A stretch of DNA of 7,229 nt from an uncultured Granulicatella sp. (GTDB lineage: Bacteria; Bacillota; Bacilli; Lactobacillales; Aerococcaceae): the NCBI GenBank assembly GCA_934193545.1, contig CAKPVL010000045.1, positions 1 to 7,229 on the forward strand, read 5' to 3'. Under the pieces are notes generated by a model. The model saw only the letters and a program-made list of their open reading frames with translations. It was not told where the DNA came from and did not search any database. The translations under genes were made by a program, and so were the position numbers. Shown piece after piece: positions 1 to 4,344 of the stretch. Each line of letters opens with the position of its first letter. Position 1 is the first letter of the stretch.

Positions 1-224
1 TCATCCTTAATATCAATATCTTCAGGAATTGGTTCATCCAAGTACTTCTGATATTCTTCCAAAAGACGTTCGCGTTGTTTTAAGAAGAAGTCGAACTGCG
101 CACTGTTTAACAGTAACTCGCCATCCACTTCCACCGTCTTCACTTGTTTTGTTTGGATTAAATGCATAAGATATCCTAAGTCGATTTCCAGATTCTCTGC
201 AGTTTGTTGTACGGTATAATACAT
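1..224 (-). CDS. Small helix-turn-helix (excisionase/MerR-like) protein, 3' end outside the window
   Basis: An open frame of 74 codons starts at 224 and runs off the left edge without a stop. The start has a strong site, GGAGG at 231-235, six bases upstream. The protein begins MYYTVQQTAENLEI, then GYLMHLIQTKQVKTVEVDGELLLN. This matches the layout of the HTH_17/excisionase fold: a short N-terminal strand, a first helix with 'A..L.I', a second helix, and a wing ending in a hydrophobic strand. From about residue 41 a charged helix follows (FDFFLKQRERLLEEYQKYLDE), then an acidic tail. Such proteins bind DNA as small regulators or recombination factors; which applies here is unknown. It lies directly behind the flavodoxin terminator, with no room for a promoter of its own after that terminator. 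Being real depends on the good ribosome site and the coherent fold; the function is inference. Confidence 0.75.
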   Translation of the reverse strand, partial: MYYTVQQTAENLEIDLGYLMHLIQTKQVKTVEVDGELLLNSAQFDFFLKQRERLLEEYQKYLDEPIPEDIDIKD

Positions 225-238
225 CCTTTTCCTCCAAT

Positions 239-275
239 AAAAAAAGCTACCCTAAACAAATGGTCTAAGGTAGCT
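239..275 (-). terminator. Intrinsic terminator of the flavodoxin gene
   Basis: Arms at 263-275 and 245-257 pair over 13 positions around a five-base loop (258-262). The two non-Watson-Crick positions are G-U pairs in minus-strand RNA but A-C mismatches on the plus strand, so the structure belongs to the minus strand. It is followed by seven T residues (245 down to 239). It begins 11 bases after the flavodoxin stop codon. Confidence 0.85.
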
Positions 276-286
276 AACATTTATCA

Positions 287-733
287 TTATGCTAAAGCGT
301 CAACAAGGCTTTGCGCGAAAGCTTGGATATGTTCGATATCTTCTGCTTCAGCGTTTAAGTCTACTAAGACATTTTCAGCACCTTTTTTGGCACCTGTTTT
401 TGCAAATTGCGCATCAAAATCTAATACTGATTGGCAGAACTTATCGTAGAAAGTATCTCCTGAACCAAGCGCTCCGTATACTTTTCCTGTTAAATCCTCT
501 TCCTCTAATTCTTCATAGAAGTCGACGATTTCATCAGGTAAGTCGCCATCTGTTCCGTAAGTATAAGTTGCGACAACATTAATATCATAATTATGGAATT
601 CGCTTGCTTGTGCTGAAGTACATTCTTTCATGTCCACTTCCACGCCACGCTCTTCTAATGCTTCTGCTAAAATATCTGCAATCTCTTCTGTATTTCCTGT
701 TAAACTAGCATATACGATCAATGCTGTTGCCAT
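287..733 (-). CDS. Flavodoxin (short-chain)
   Basis: A 148-residue FMN-binding electron carrier of the cytoplasm, the usual length of a short-chain flavodoxin. The phosphate loop SLTGNT is at residues 10-15. The first isoalloxazine loop is TYTYGTDGDLPDE (56-68), with Tyr59 where many relatives have Trp. The second loop is GSGDTFYDKFC (90-100), with Tyr96 as the likely stacking residue. In the family, flavodoxins hand single electrons to partner enzymes and often replace ferredoxin under iron shortage; the partner here is not visible. A longer reading from 757 exists, but the promoter's -10 box is at 765-770 and places the transcript start near 758, so ATG 757 would have no leader. ATG 733 has a GAGAGTGG-like site a few bases upstream and gives the canonical 'MATALIVYAS' start. 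The gene is followed by a strong terminator. Confidence 0.93.
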   Translation of the reverse strand: MATALIVYASLTGNTEEIADILAEALEERGVEVDMKECTSAQASEFHNYDINVVATYTYGTDGDLPDEIVDFYEELEEEDLTGKVYGALGSGDTFYDKFCQSVLDFDAQFAKTGAKKGAENVLVDLNAEAEDIEHIQAFAQSLVDALA

Positions 734-764
734 AATACCACTCTCTTTCTCATTCAATAAGAAG

Positions 765-793
765 ATTATAACAAATCCACCAAACGCCGTCTA
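765..793 (-). promoter_or_regulatory. Promoter of the flavodoxin gene
   Basis: On the minus strand a perfect TATAAT (770-765) is preceded by TGT, making an extended -10 (TGnTATAAT). A TAGACG hexamer (793-788, four of six bases of TTGACA) lies 17 bases upstream. The predicted transcript starts near 758, about 25 bases before ATG 733. Confidence 0.75.
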
Positions 794-883
794 TTGTTTC
801 TGATTAAAAATATAGGAGAGTCTACAGCAGACTCCACTTTCTTCCTGAGCCCTATTCTCTCAAAGATATAACATATATAAAAG

Positions 884-975
884 GTGAGCAGCACTCATTA
901 CATCTTTGCACCGCTACATTTCACGAAGGTGGATACGAAGTAAATCAATTCTTGGACCTTACGGATTCTATCATC
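884..975 (+). repeat. Repeat copy A (direct)
   Basis: Bases 884-975 align without gaps to 995-1086 (offset 111) with 13 mismatches in 92 positions by my count, about 86% identity. Conserved blocks include TGCACCGCT, ATACG, CAATTCTTGG and CCTTACGGAT. The copy ends in a perfect 8-bp hairpin (TTACGGAT 959-966 with ATCCGTAA 973-980, loop TCTATC). I do not recognise the repeat family. Confidence 0.8.
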
Positions 976-994
976 CGTAACGATTTAAAAAATT

Positions 995-1108
995 GTGAGG
1001 AGCACACATTACCTCTCTGCACCGCTCCATTTTACGAAGGCGAATACGTAGTAAAACAATTCTTGGGCCTTACGGATATTATCATCACCATAATAGGGGA
1101 TAATATCC
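995..1108 (+). repeat. Repeat copy B (direct)
   Basis: Second copy, aligned to copy A over 995-1086. Its right part continues beyond the homology with A and ends in its own perfect 10-bp hairpin (GGATATTATC 1074-1083 with GATAATATCC 1099-1108). The part from about 1040 to 1098 is also present in reverse complement as copy C. Confidence 0.8.
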
Positions 1109-1118
1109 AAGATGAATT

Positions 1119-1151
1119 AGTAGGAGTTTGAGCTTGCTCATTACTCCTACT
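1119..1151. repeat. Strong hairpin between inverted repeat copies B and C
   Basis: AGTAGGAGT (1119-1127) pairs perfectly with ACTCCTACT (1143-1151). Inside it TGAGC (1129-1133) pairs with GCTCA (1136-1140) around a TT loop. There is no T-run on either side, so it is not a typical intrinsic terminator. It sits near the centre of the larger B/C palindrome. Confidence 0.75.
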
Positions 1152-1190
1152 TTGAAAATTGGAAGATGAGAGACGAAGACTCGAATCGGT

Positions 1191-1260
1191 ATCCTATTAT
1201 GGTAATGATAATAAACATCCGTAAGGATGACCAAGAATTGATTTTATCACCCTATCCACC
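1191..1260 (-). repeat. Repeat copy C (inverted)
   Basis: Read on the minus strand this copy contains GGTGGATAGG, then CAATTCTTGG, then CCTTACGGAT, then TATCATTACC and ATAATAGG in the same order as copy B, with small insertions (TCAT for a single G, and a few bases after GGAT). Its outer end (GGTGGATA) is closer to copy A than to B. B and C therefore face each other as an imperfect inverted repeat with arms of roughly 60-70 bases. Confidence 0.75.
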
Positions 1261-1264
1261 GAGT

Positions 1265-1280
1265 TTTAGGTATACTTTAT
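1265..1280 (+). promoter_or_regulatory. Possible DtxR/MntR-type operator
   Basis: TTTAGGTATACTTTAT matches the idealised palindrome TTTAGGTATACCTAAA at 13 of 16 positions, with a perfect GTATAC core. Metalloregulators of the DtxR/MntR/SirR group use sites with TTAGG-type half-sites. The site lies about 50 bases before the expected transcript start of the transporter gene, upstream of the -35 position, where an activator would bind. Tentative. Confidence 0.35.
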
Positions 1281-1309
1281 CTGTTGCACCCCCTTTTCAA
1301 AAGCATTAC

Positions 1310-1315
1310 TATAAT
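1310..1315 (+). promoter_or_regulatory. -10 box of the cation transporter promoter
   Basis: A perfect TATAAT. No good -35 lies at 16-18 bases; the best is TTGCAC at 1284-1289 with 20-base spacing. A weak -35 fits a promoter that needs an activator. Transcription would begin near 1322, leaving a short leader before the AGGAG site at 1332-1336. Confidence 0.55.
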
Positions 1316-1345
1316 AAACGAATTTATTTTTAGGAGATGACAACT

Positions 1346-2221
1346 TTGCCATTATCTGCAACAGAGCGCCTCAAGCAAGCCGAACGTGGCGCTATCTTAA
1401 GTATCGGCACCTATATCTTTTTATCTACAATAAAACTCATCGTCGGAAAACTTTTCAACTCTGAAGCACTCTTCGCCGATGGTTGGAATAACTTTACAGA
1501 CGTGATTTCATCCGCTCTTGTACTTGTAGGATTACGCGTATCGCAAAAGCCAAGTGATGAAAACCACCCCTATGGTCACTGGAAATTTGAAACGATTGCC
1601 AGCCTTGCGACTTCATTTATCATGCTTTTCATTGGGATTGAAGTCGTCAGAAACGCCTTCCAAGCATTTCTTAATCCCGTAATGGAAGCTCCATCTCTTA
1701 TTTCTTCTATCGTTGGATTCTTCTCAGGGGTGATTATGATTGGCGTCTATTTCTACAATAAGAACTTAGCCGCACGCATTCAATCACTGGGGCTTAAGGC
1801 AACAGCCAAAGATAACTTAAGCGATGCGATGACCAGTTTCTTGACGGCTTTAGCGGTATTATTCGCATCCCTCGGGCTACACCGGCTCGATAATATCATG
1901 GCCTTCGTGGTCGGTCTCCTAATCGTTCGTACAGCAGTCGAAGTATTTAACGAAAGTGCGTTTCAACTGACAGATGGTTTCGACCAAACGGAATTAGATA
2001 AATACATTCCTGTTATCTTGCGACATCCTGAAGTGAAAGATATTTGTGAAATAAAAGCGCGTCGATACGGATCAAATGTGTATATCGACTTAACCGTTTG
2101 TATGGATAAAGACCTATCAGTGTATAAGAGTCATCAAATCACTGAATATATTGAAAAAGAACTTTACGATGAATTCGCTATTTCATTTATCGATATTCAC
2201 GTGGAACCTTATCAATTCTAA
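1346..2221 (+). CDS. Cation diffusion facilitator, probable manganese exporter
   Basis: A metal/proton antiporter of the CDF family in the cytoplasmic membrane, 291 residues from this start. The start is a TTG: AGGAG (1332-1336) directly abuts ATG 1337 but is nine bases before TTG 1346, so TTG is preferred; the ATG would add three residues. The six-helix membrane domain comes first, with the family motif HPYGHWKFE at residues 74-82. The metal ligands are Asn48 and Asp52 in helix 2 (N-NFT-D) and Asp156 and Asp160 in helix 5 (D-NLS-D). From what I recall of the family, zinc exporters carry His-Asp/His-Asp, while Asn-Asp/Asp-Asp is typical of manganese exporters such as pneumococcal MntE. Size resembles the ~290-residue Bacillus MneP/MneS. 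A C-terminal cytoplasmic domain of about 80 residues ends IDIHVEP. CDF membership is firm; the metal is inference. Confidence 0.9.
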   Translation: MPLSATERLKQAERGAILSIGTYIFLSTIKLIVGKLFNSEALFADGWNNFTDVISSALVLVGLRVSQKPSDENHPYGHWKFETIASLATSFIMLFIGIEVVRNAFQAFLNPVMEAPSLISSIVGFFSGVIMIGVYFYNKNLAARIQSLGLKATAKDNLSDAMTSFLTALAVLFASLGLHRLDNIMAFVVGLLIVRTAVEVFNESAFQLTDGFDQTELDKYIPVILRHPEVKDICEIKARRYGSNVYIDLTVCMDKDLSVYKSHQITEYIEKELYDEFAISFIDIHVEPYQF

Positions 2222-2224
2222 CTA

Positions 2225-2259
2225 AAAATCCCAATCACTGTGTTAGTGATTGGGATTTT
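2225..2259. terminator. Bidirectional terminator between the cation transporter and sortase genes
   Basis: A perfect 15-bp stem (2225-2239 with 2245-2259) with a five-base loop. It begins with A residues and ends with T residues, so each strand has a short U-run after the stem (TTTT on plus, TTTTT on minus). It lies three bases after the transporter stop and three bases beyond the sortase stop, so it can serve both convergent transcripts. Confidence 0.9.
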
Positions 2260-2262
2260 CTG

Positions 2263-3021
2263 TTATTTAATCGTATTAAAGTTTAAGTTGAAGGCTTGCT
2301 TCACACTATCGCTCACTTCTCCAACTGGCGTCTTCGAGACGAATTTACCTTTGATGCAATAACGGTTTGACGCATTATAGTCATCACAAGTAATAAGTGT
2401 AATCTCTGTTACACCAGGTTGGTCGTTAATCACTTCTACTCGAGTAGGCTCAATCAATTCGACAGAAGTTGTTTCATATTCATAAACATACTCTAAATCT
2501 GTCGTATAAATTTTCTCGCCGACTTTAAGATTTACAAGTGGTGAGAATAAAAGCGTCATGTCGCCAAAGTAGTTATGGCTGGCAAGAGCGTAGTTTCCTT
2601 CACCCATCTTTTGAGTGGGTTTCATCGTTCCAGCACCAGATAATAACACTTCGTTGGCTAAGCCTTTATAGATTGGTAAGTTTAACTTCACACTTGGAAT
2701 CGCGATTTGGCCAAGCGTTAAGAATTTTCCTTTGTCGAAATTCGCTTTTAATACTTTATCTAAATCAATCGCTTCTACTTTCGAGAAATCGAACTCTGCT
2801 TCCTCCGCCTCGTTGGCTTTCACTTCGGCTAAAGTAATATTTGAAGCAGCTTCAATTTGTTGACTTTGCAAGCGAGAAAGTAAGAACGTACGAATCGGAC
2901 CAGCCGCAAATAATAGCCCTGCAATAATAAATAAAATTGTTGCTAGGAAGATGCGCCAGTTAAATTTCTTCTTTGGTTTCTTCGGTGTTTTTTGATTTCT
3001 TCTTTCTTCAATCTTTTCCAT
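2263..3021 (-). CDS. srtA: Class A sortase
   Basis: A 252-residue membrane-anchored transpeptidase that cleaves LPXTG-type sorting signals and joins surface proteins to the cell wall. The N-terminus is strongly basic (residues 1-20) and cytoplasmic. One membrane anchor follows at about 24-42, then an extracellular linker and the catalytic beta-barrel from about residue 100. The catalytic residues are all visible: His149 in ALASHN, Cys212 in TLITC, and Arg220 in NRYC. This set and the TLITC form are typical of class A. No LPXTG substrate gene or pilus cluster is next to it, which also favours the housekeeping type. The start codon is three bases after the methyltransferase stop, and its AAGGGG ribosome site lies inside the end of that gene, so the two are probably co-transcribed. 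The transcript ends at the bidirectional terminator. Confidence 0.94.
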   Translation of the reverse strand: MEKIEERRNQKTPKKPKKKFNWRIFLATILFIIAGLLFAAGPIRTFLLSRLQSQQIEAASNITLAEVKANEAEEAEFDFSKVEAIDLDKVLKANFDKGKFLTLGQIAIPSVKLNLPIYKGLANEVLLSGAGTMKPTQKMGEGNYALASHNYFGDMTLLFSPLVNLKVGEKIYTTDLEYVYEYETTSVELIEPTRVEVINDQPGVTEITLITCDDYNASNRYCIKGKFVSKTPVGEVSDSVKQAFNLNFNTIK

Positions 3022-3024
3022 TTT

Positions 3025-3645
3025 CTATTCCCCTTTTTCTTTTGTACTCACAAGGATCCAATACCCTTTATCGAGTGCAATGCGTTCGACATTCCCAAAA
3101 ACTTCTTGCATTTTCTTTTGCGCACTCGGAGCCCCTTGTTTTTTCTGAATCACGATGACGAGTTGCCCTTCTTCTACTAAGTGGTCGTAAGCCTCTGCTA
3201 AAATGCGATGCACGACTTCTTTTCCGGCACGAATCGGTGGATTACTAATAATCACTGAATAATCCTTCGCATGGACATTGTCATACGTATTGCTTTCGTG
3301 AATCGTCACGTTCTGAATTCCATTGGCCTCAGCATTACGCTTTGCTAAATCCATGGCACGTTCATTCACGTCGACCATTTCCACAGACATCTCAGGATAA
3401 GCCTTGGCAAATGACAATCCCATTGGACCATAACCGCAGCCGACATCTAGGAGTTTTCCTTGTGCAAGATGGGTTGGAACCTCATAAGATTCAATCAGCA
3501 ATTGGCTTCCAAAGTCAATCGTGTTTTTCGAGAACACTCCATTATCACTAGCAAATTGGAATGTGAATCCCTTTAAAACATAACTAAAATGTTTCTCTTG
3601 ACTCTTACTATTCGGTTGATTTGTATAATAGTGATTTTGATTCAT
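3025..3645 (-). CDS. Class I SAM-dependent methyltransferase, RsmC/YbxB-like
   Basis: A 206-residue cytoplasmic methyltransferase. The SAM-binding motif I is LLDVGCGYGPMG (65-76), the acidic motif II follows at VDVNERA (91-97), and the catalytic motif IV is NPPI (135-138). NPP[I/F/Y] is the signature of enzymes that methylate exocyclic amino groups of bases; the RsmC branch modifies 16S rRNA guanine. The N-terminal 'HYYTNQPNSKS' and the 'GVFSK..IDFGS.LLI' block closely recall Bacillus subtilis YbxB. Like YbxB it contains only the catalytic half of full-length RsmC, so the exact substrate is uncertain. The start is set by AAAGGAG (3653-3659), seven bases upstream of ATG. It is the first gene of a two-gene unit with sortase. 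Confidence 0.9.
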   Translation of the reverse strand: MNQNHYYTNQPNSKSQEKHFSYVLKGFTFQFASDNGVFSKNTIDFGSQLLIESYEVPTHLAQGKLLDVGCGYGPMGLSFAKAYPEMSVEMVDVNERAMDLAKRNAEANGIQNVTIHESNTYDNVHAKDYSVIISNPPIRAGKEVVHRILAEAYDHLVEEGQLVIVIQKKQGAPSAQKKMQEVFGNVERIALDKGYWILVSTKEKGE

Positions 3646-3680
3646 GAGCGTCTCCTTTTCTATTGGTCTTTGTCCATACT

Positions 3681-3708
3681 ATCATAAATACCCCTTTTTC
3701 CAAAACAA
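3681..3708 (-). promoter_or_regulatory. Possible promoter of the methyltransferase-sortase unit
   Basis: On the minus strand TATGAT (3686-3681) lies 16 bases after TTGTTT (3708-3703; three of six bases of TTGACA). Transcription would start near 3674, about 30 bases before the start codon. The -35 overlaps the T-run of the upstream terminator. Weak consensus, but it is the best candidate in the gap. Confidence 0.4.
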
Positions 3709-3735
3709 AAAAACCCGCTGTTTGGGAACAGCGGG
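3707..3735 (-). terminator. Intrinsic terminator (small RNA candidate or acetyltransferase transcript)
   Basis: Minus-strand stem CCCGCTGTT/AACAGCGGG (3735-3727 with 3722-3714) with a four-base loop and a run of seven T residues (3713-3707). On the plus strand the stem is followed by AAAAGG, so it acts only on the minus strand. The acetyltransferase stop is about 160 bases upstream. Confidence 0.9.
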
Positions 3736-3824
3736 AAAAGGTTAGGAGGGTTTACTAATAAAAAAATGTTGGGAGTTCATTTTTTTACTTGGGAGAAGTA
3801 AACCTTAGGTGTTTTATTGGGTAT
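3707..3824 (-). ncRNA. Candidate small RNA with exposed anti-Shine-Dalgarno motifs
   Basis: A minus-strand unit of about 118 bases runs from just after a TATAAT box to an intrinsic terminator. It holds a composite hairpin: an outer 8-bp stem (3804-3797 with 3756-3749) and an inner 10-bp stem (3787-3778 with 3768-3759). In minus-strand RNA the apical loop reads AACUCCCAA and the one-sided internal loop reads UCUCCCAAG. The linker before the terminator reads CCUCCUAACC. All three are complementary to ribosome binding sites. No ORF of use lies in it on either strand. The layout resembles streptococcal CiaR-dependent csRNAs, but no homology is claimed. It could instead be the 3' untranslated region of the acetyltransferase mRNA. 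Confidence 0.45.
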
Positions 3825-3830
3825 GGCTAA

Positions 3831-3836
3831 ATTATA
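3831..3836 (-). promoter_or_regulatory. -10 box of the candidate small RNA
   Basis: A perfect TATAAT on the minus strand. TTCACA (3862-3857), five of six bases of TTGACA, lies 20 bases upstream, which is longer than optimal, and there is no TGn extension. The next downstream feature on this strand is the hairpin and terminator, not a gene. Confidence 0.4.
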
Positions 3837-3896
3837 GTGCTCATTTATGAATAAAATGTGAATTTAAATATTCATTTATATGAATTAACACTTTTT

Positions 3897-4169
3897 TTAT
3901 ATTTTTACATCATCGTATTCAGTACTTTTTTCGAATAAAGAAACGATATAAGGACACGTTGCATGAATCTTTAAGTTTTCATCTCTTGCAAAGTCTGCTA
4001 ATTTGTCCACTAACTGACGTGCAACTCCTTGTCCGCGTAGGTTTGGATCCACAAATGTATGGTTTGCATCAATCACACCTTCTCCTTTTGGGATATACGT
4101 AATTTCTGCATCCATTTCTCCAGCTGCATTATAATGTCTAAACGCTTTTTCTTCTTTAATAAATTCCAT
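3897..4169 (-). CDS. Small GNAT-type N-acetyltransferase (YjdJ/NATD1-like)
   Basis: A compact acetyltransferase fold of 90 residues, much shorter than typical GNAT enzymes but normal for the YjdJ/NATD1 group. The acetyl-CoA-binding motif is clear: HTFVDPNLRGQGVARQLV, with the R/Q-x-x-G-x-G/A core as RGQGVA. The family ending CPYIVSLFEK follows. A TTG at 4175 also opens this frame, but it lies only two bases from AAAGGAGG (4178-4185), whereas ATG 4169 lies eight bases away, so the ATG is the start. The acceptor substrate is unknown for this group. The gene stands alone, divergent from cbiM, with its own promoter. It has no strong terminator directly after the stop; only a weak AT-rich palindrome (ATTCAT 3871-3876 region) occurs before the terminator at 3707-3735. 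Confidence 0.85.
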   Translation of the reverse strand: MEFIKEEKAFRHYNAAGEMDAEITYIPKGEGVIDANHTFVDPNLRGQGVARQLVDKLADFARDENLKIHATCPYIVSLFEKSTEYDDVKI

Positions 4170-4199
4170 TTGCAAATCCTCCTTTACAATTCTACCTAT

Positions 4200-4229
4200 A
4201 GTATATGACTCTCTCTACGGGAATTCTAA
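4200..4229 (-). promoter_or_regulatory. Promoter of the GNAT gene
   Basis: On the minus strand TATACT (4205-4200) lies 18 bases after TTAGAA (4229-4224, four of six bases of TTGACA). The predicted start near 4193 leaves a short leader containing the AAAGGAGG site. Confidence 0.5.
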
Positions 4230-4298
4230 GAAAGTGACTTAGCAACGAATAGTAACATTTGTTAAACTTATTTTGCAACGACCTCATTTTTTTGGTTG

Positions 4299-4315
4299 TG
4301 ATATTCTGTTAACAG
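4299..4315 (+). promoter_or_regulatory. Extended -10 of the cbiM promoter with an overlapping palindrome
   Basis: TGA followed by TATTCT (4302-4307) forms an extended -10; the -35 position is poor. A perfect 10-bp palindrome CTGTTAACAG (4306-4315) overlaps its end and the expected transcript start, a normal place for a repressor site. A related inverted repeat, TAACA-TT-TGTTA, lies at 4253-4264. The protein that might bind is unknown. No cobalamin riboswitch elements are seen in the 175-base gap. Confidence 0.4.
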
Positions 4316-4344
4316 CTTTAAAAAATATGAACGGAGAATTTGTT

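Larger units (their letters stand above)
794..1309. other. Gene-free region with repeats and hairpins
   Basis: No frame here has both a credible ribosome site and a useful length on either strand. From left to right it holds: a small hairpin (GAGTCT 818-823 with AGACTC 829-834); repeat copies A and B in direct order; the hairpin at 1119-1151; inverted repeat copy C; and the upstream control region of the cation transporter. The left edge is the flavodoxin promoter and the right edge the -10 box at 1310. Confidence 0.8.

Noticed and set aside
34..237. 67-codon minus-strand ORF starting at 237
   Set aside because: It is out of frame with the frame that starts at 224, which has a well-placed GGAGG site and a coherent helix-turn-helix fold; the 237 start has no ribosome site.
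900..1030. T-box leader, suggested by TGCACCGCT blocks
   Set aside because: The T-box core (GTGG.ACCGCG type) and an antiterminator/terminator pair are absent, and no amino acid gene follows.
1090..1146. 17-codon minus-strand ORF beginning within the 1119-1151 hairpin
   Set aside because: Its ribosome-like GGAG is only two bases from the ATG and arises from the hairpin stem; the peptide has no other support.
1000..1336. Manganese (yybP-ykoY) riboswitch before the CDF gene
   Set aside because: Such RNAs often precede manganese exporters, but I do not see the conserved loop sequences, and the hairpins here belong to the repeat copies. The transporter's -10 box also lies downstream of them.
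3766..3801. 11-residue plus-strand ORF after GGAGGG at 3745-3750
   Set aside because: The spacing of 15 bases is too long, there is no plus-strand promoter, and the bases are explained by the hairpin.
3850..3875. CiaR-type direct repeat (TTTAAG-N5-TTTAAG) before the small RNA candidate
   Set aside because: On the minus strand only one half, TTTAAA, resembles the motif; the second half does not fit.
4273..4290. Catabolite (cre) site before cbiM
   Set aside because: TGCAACGACCTCA is one base short in the core spacing of the cre consensus.
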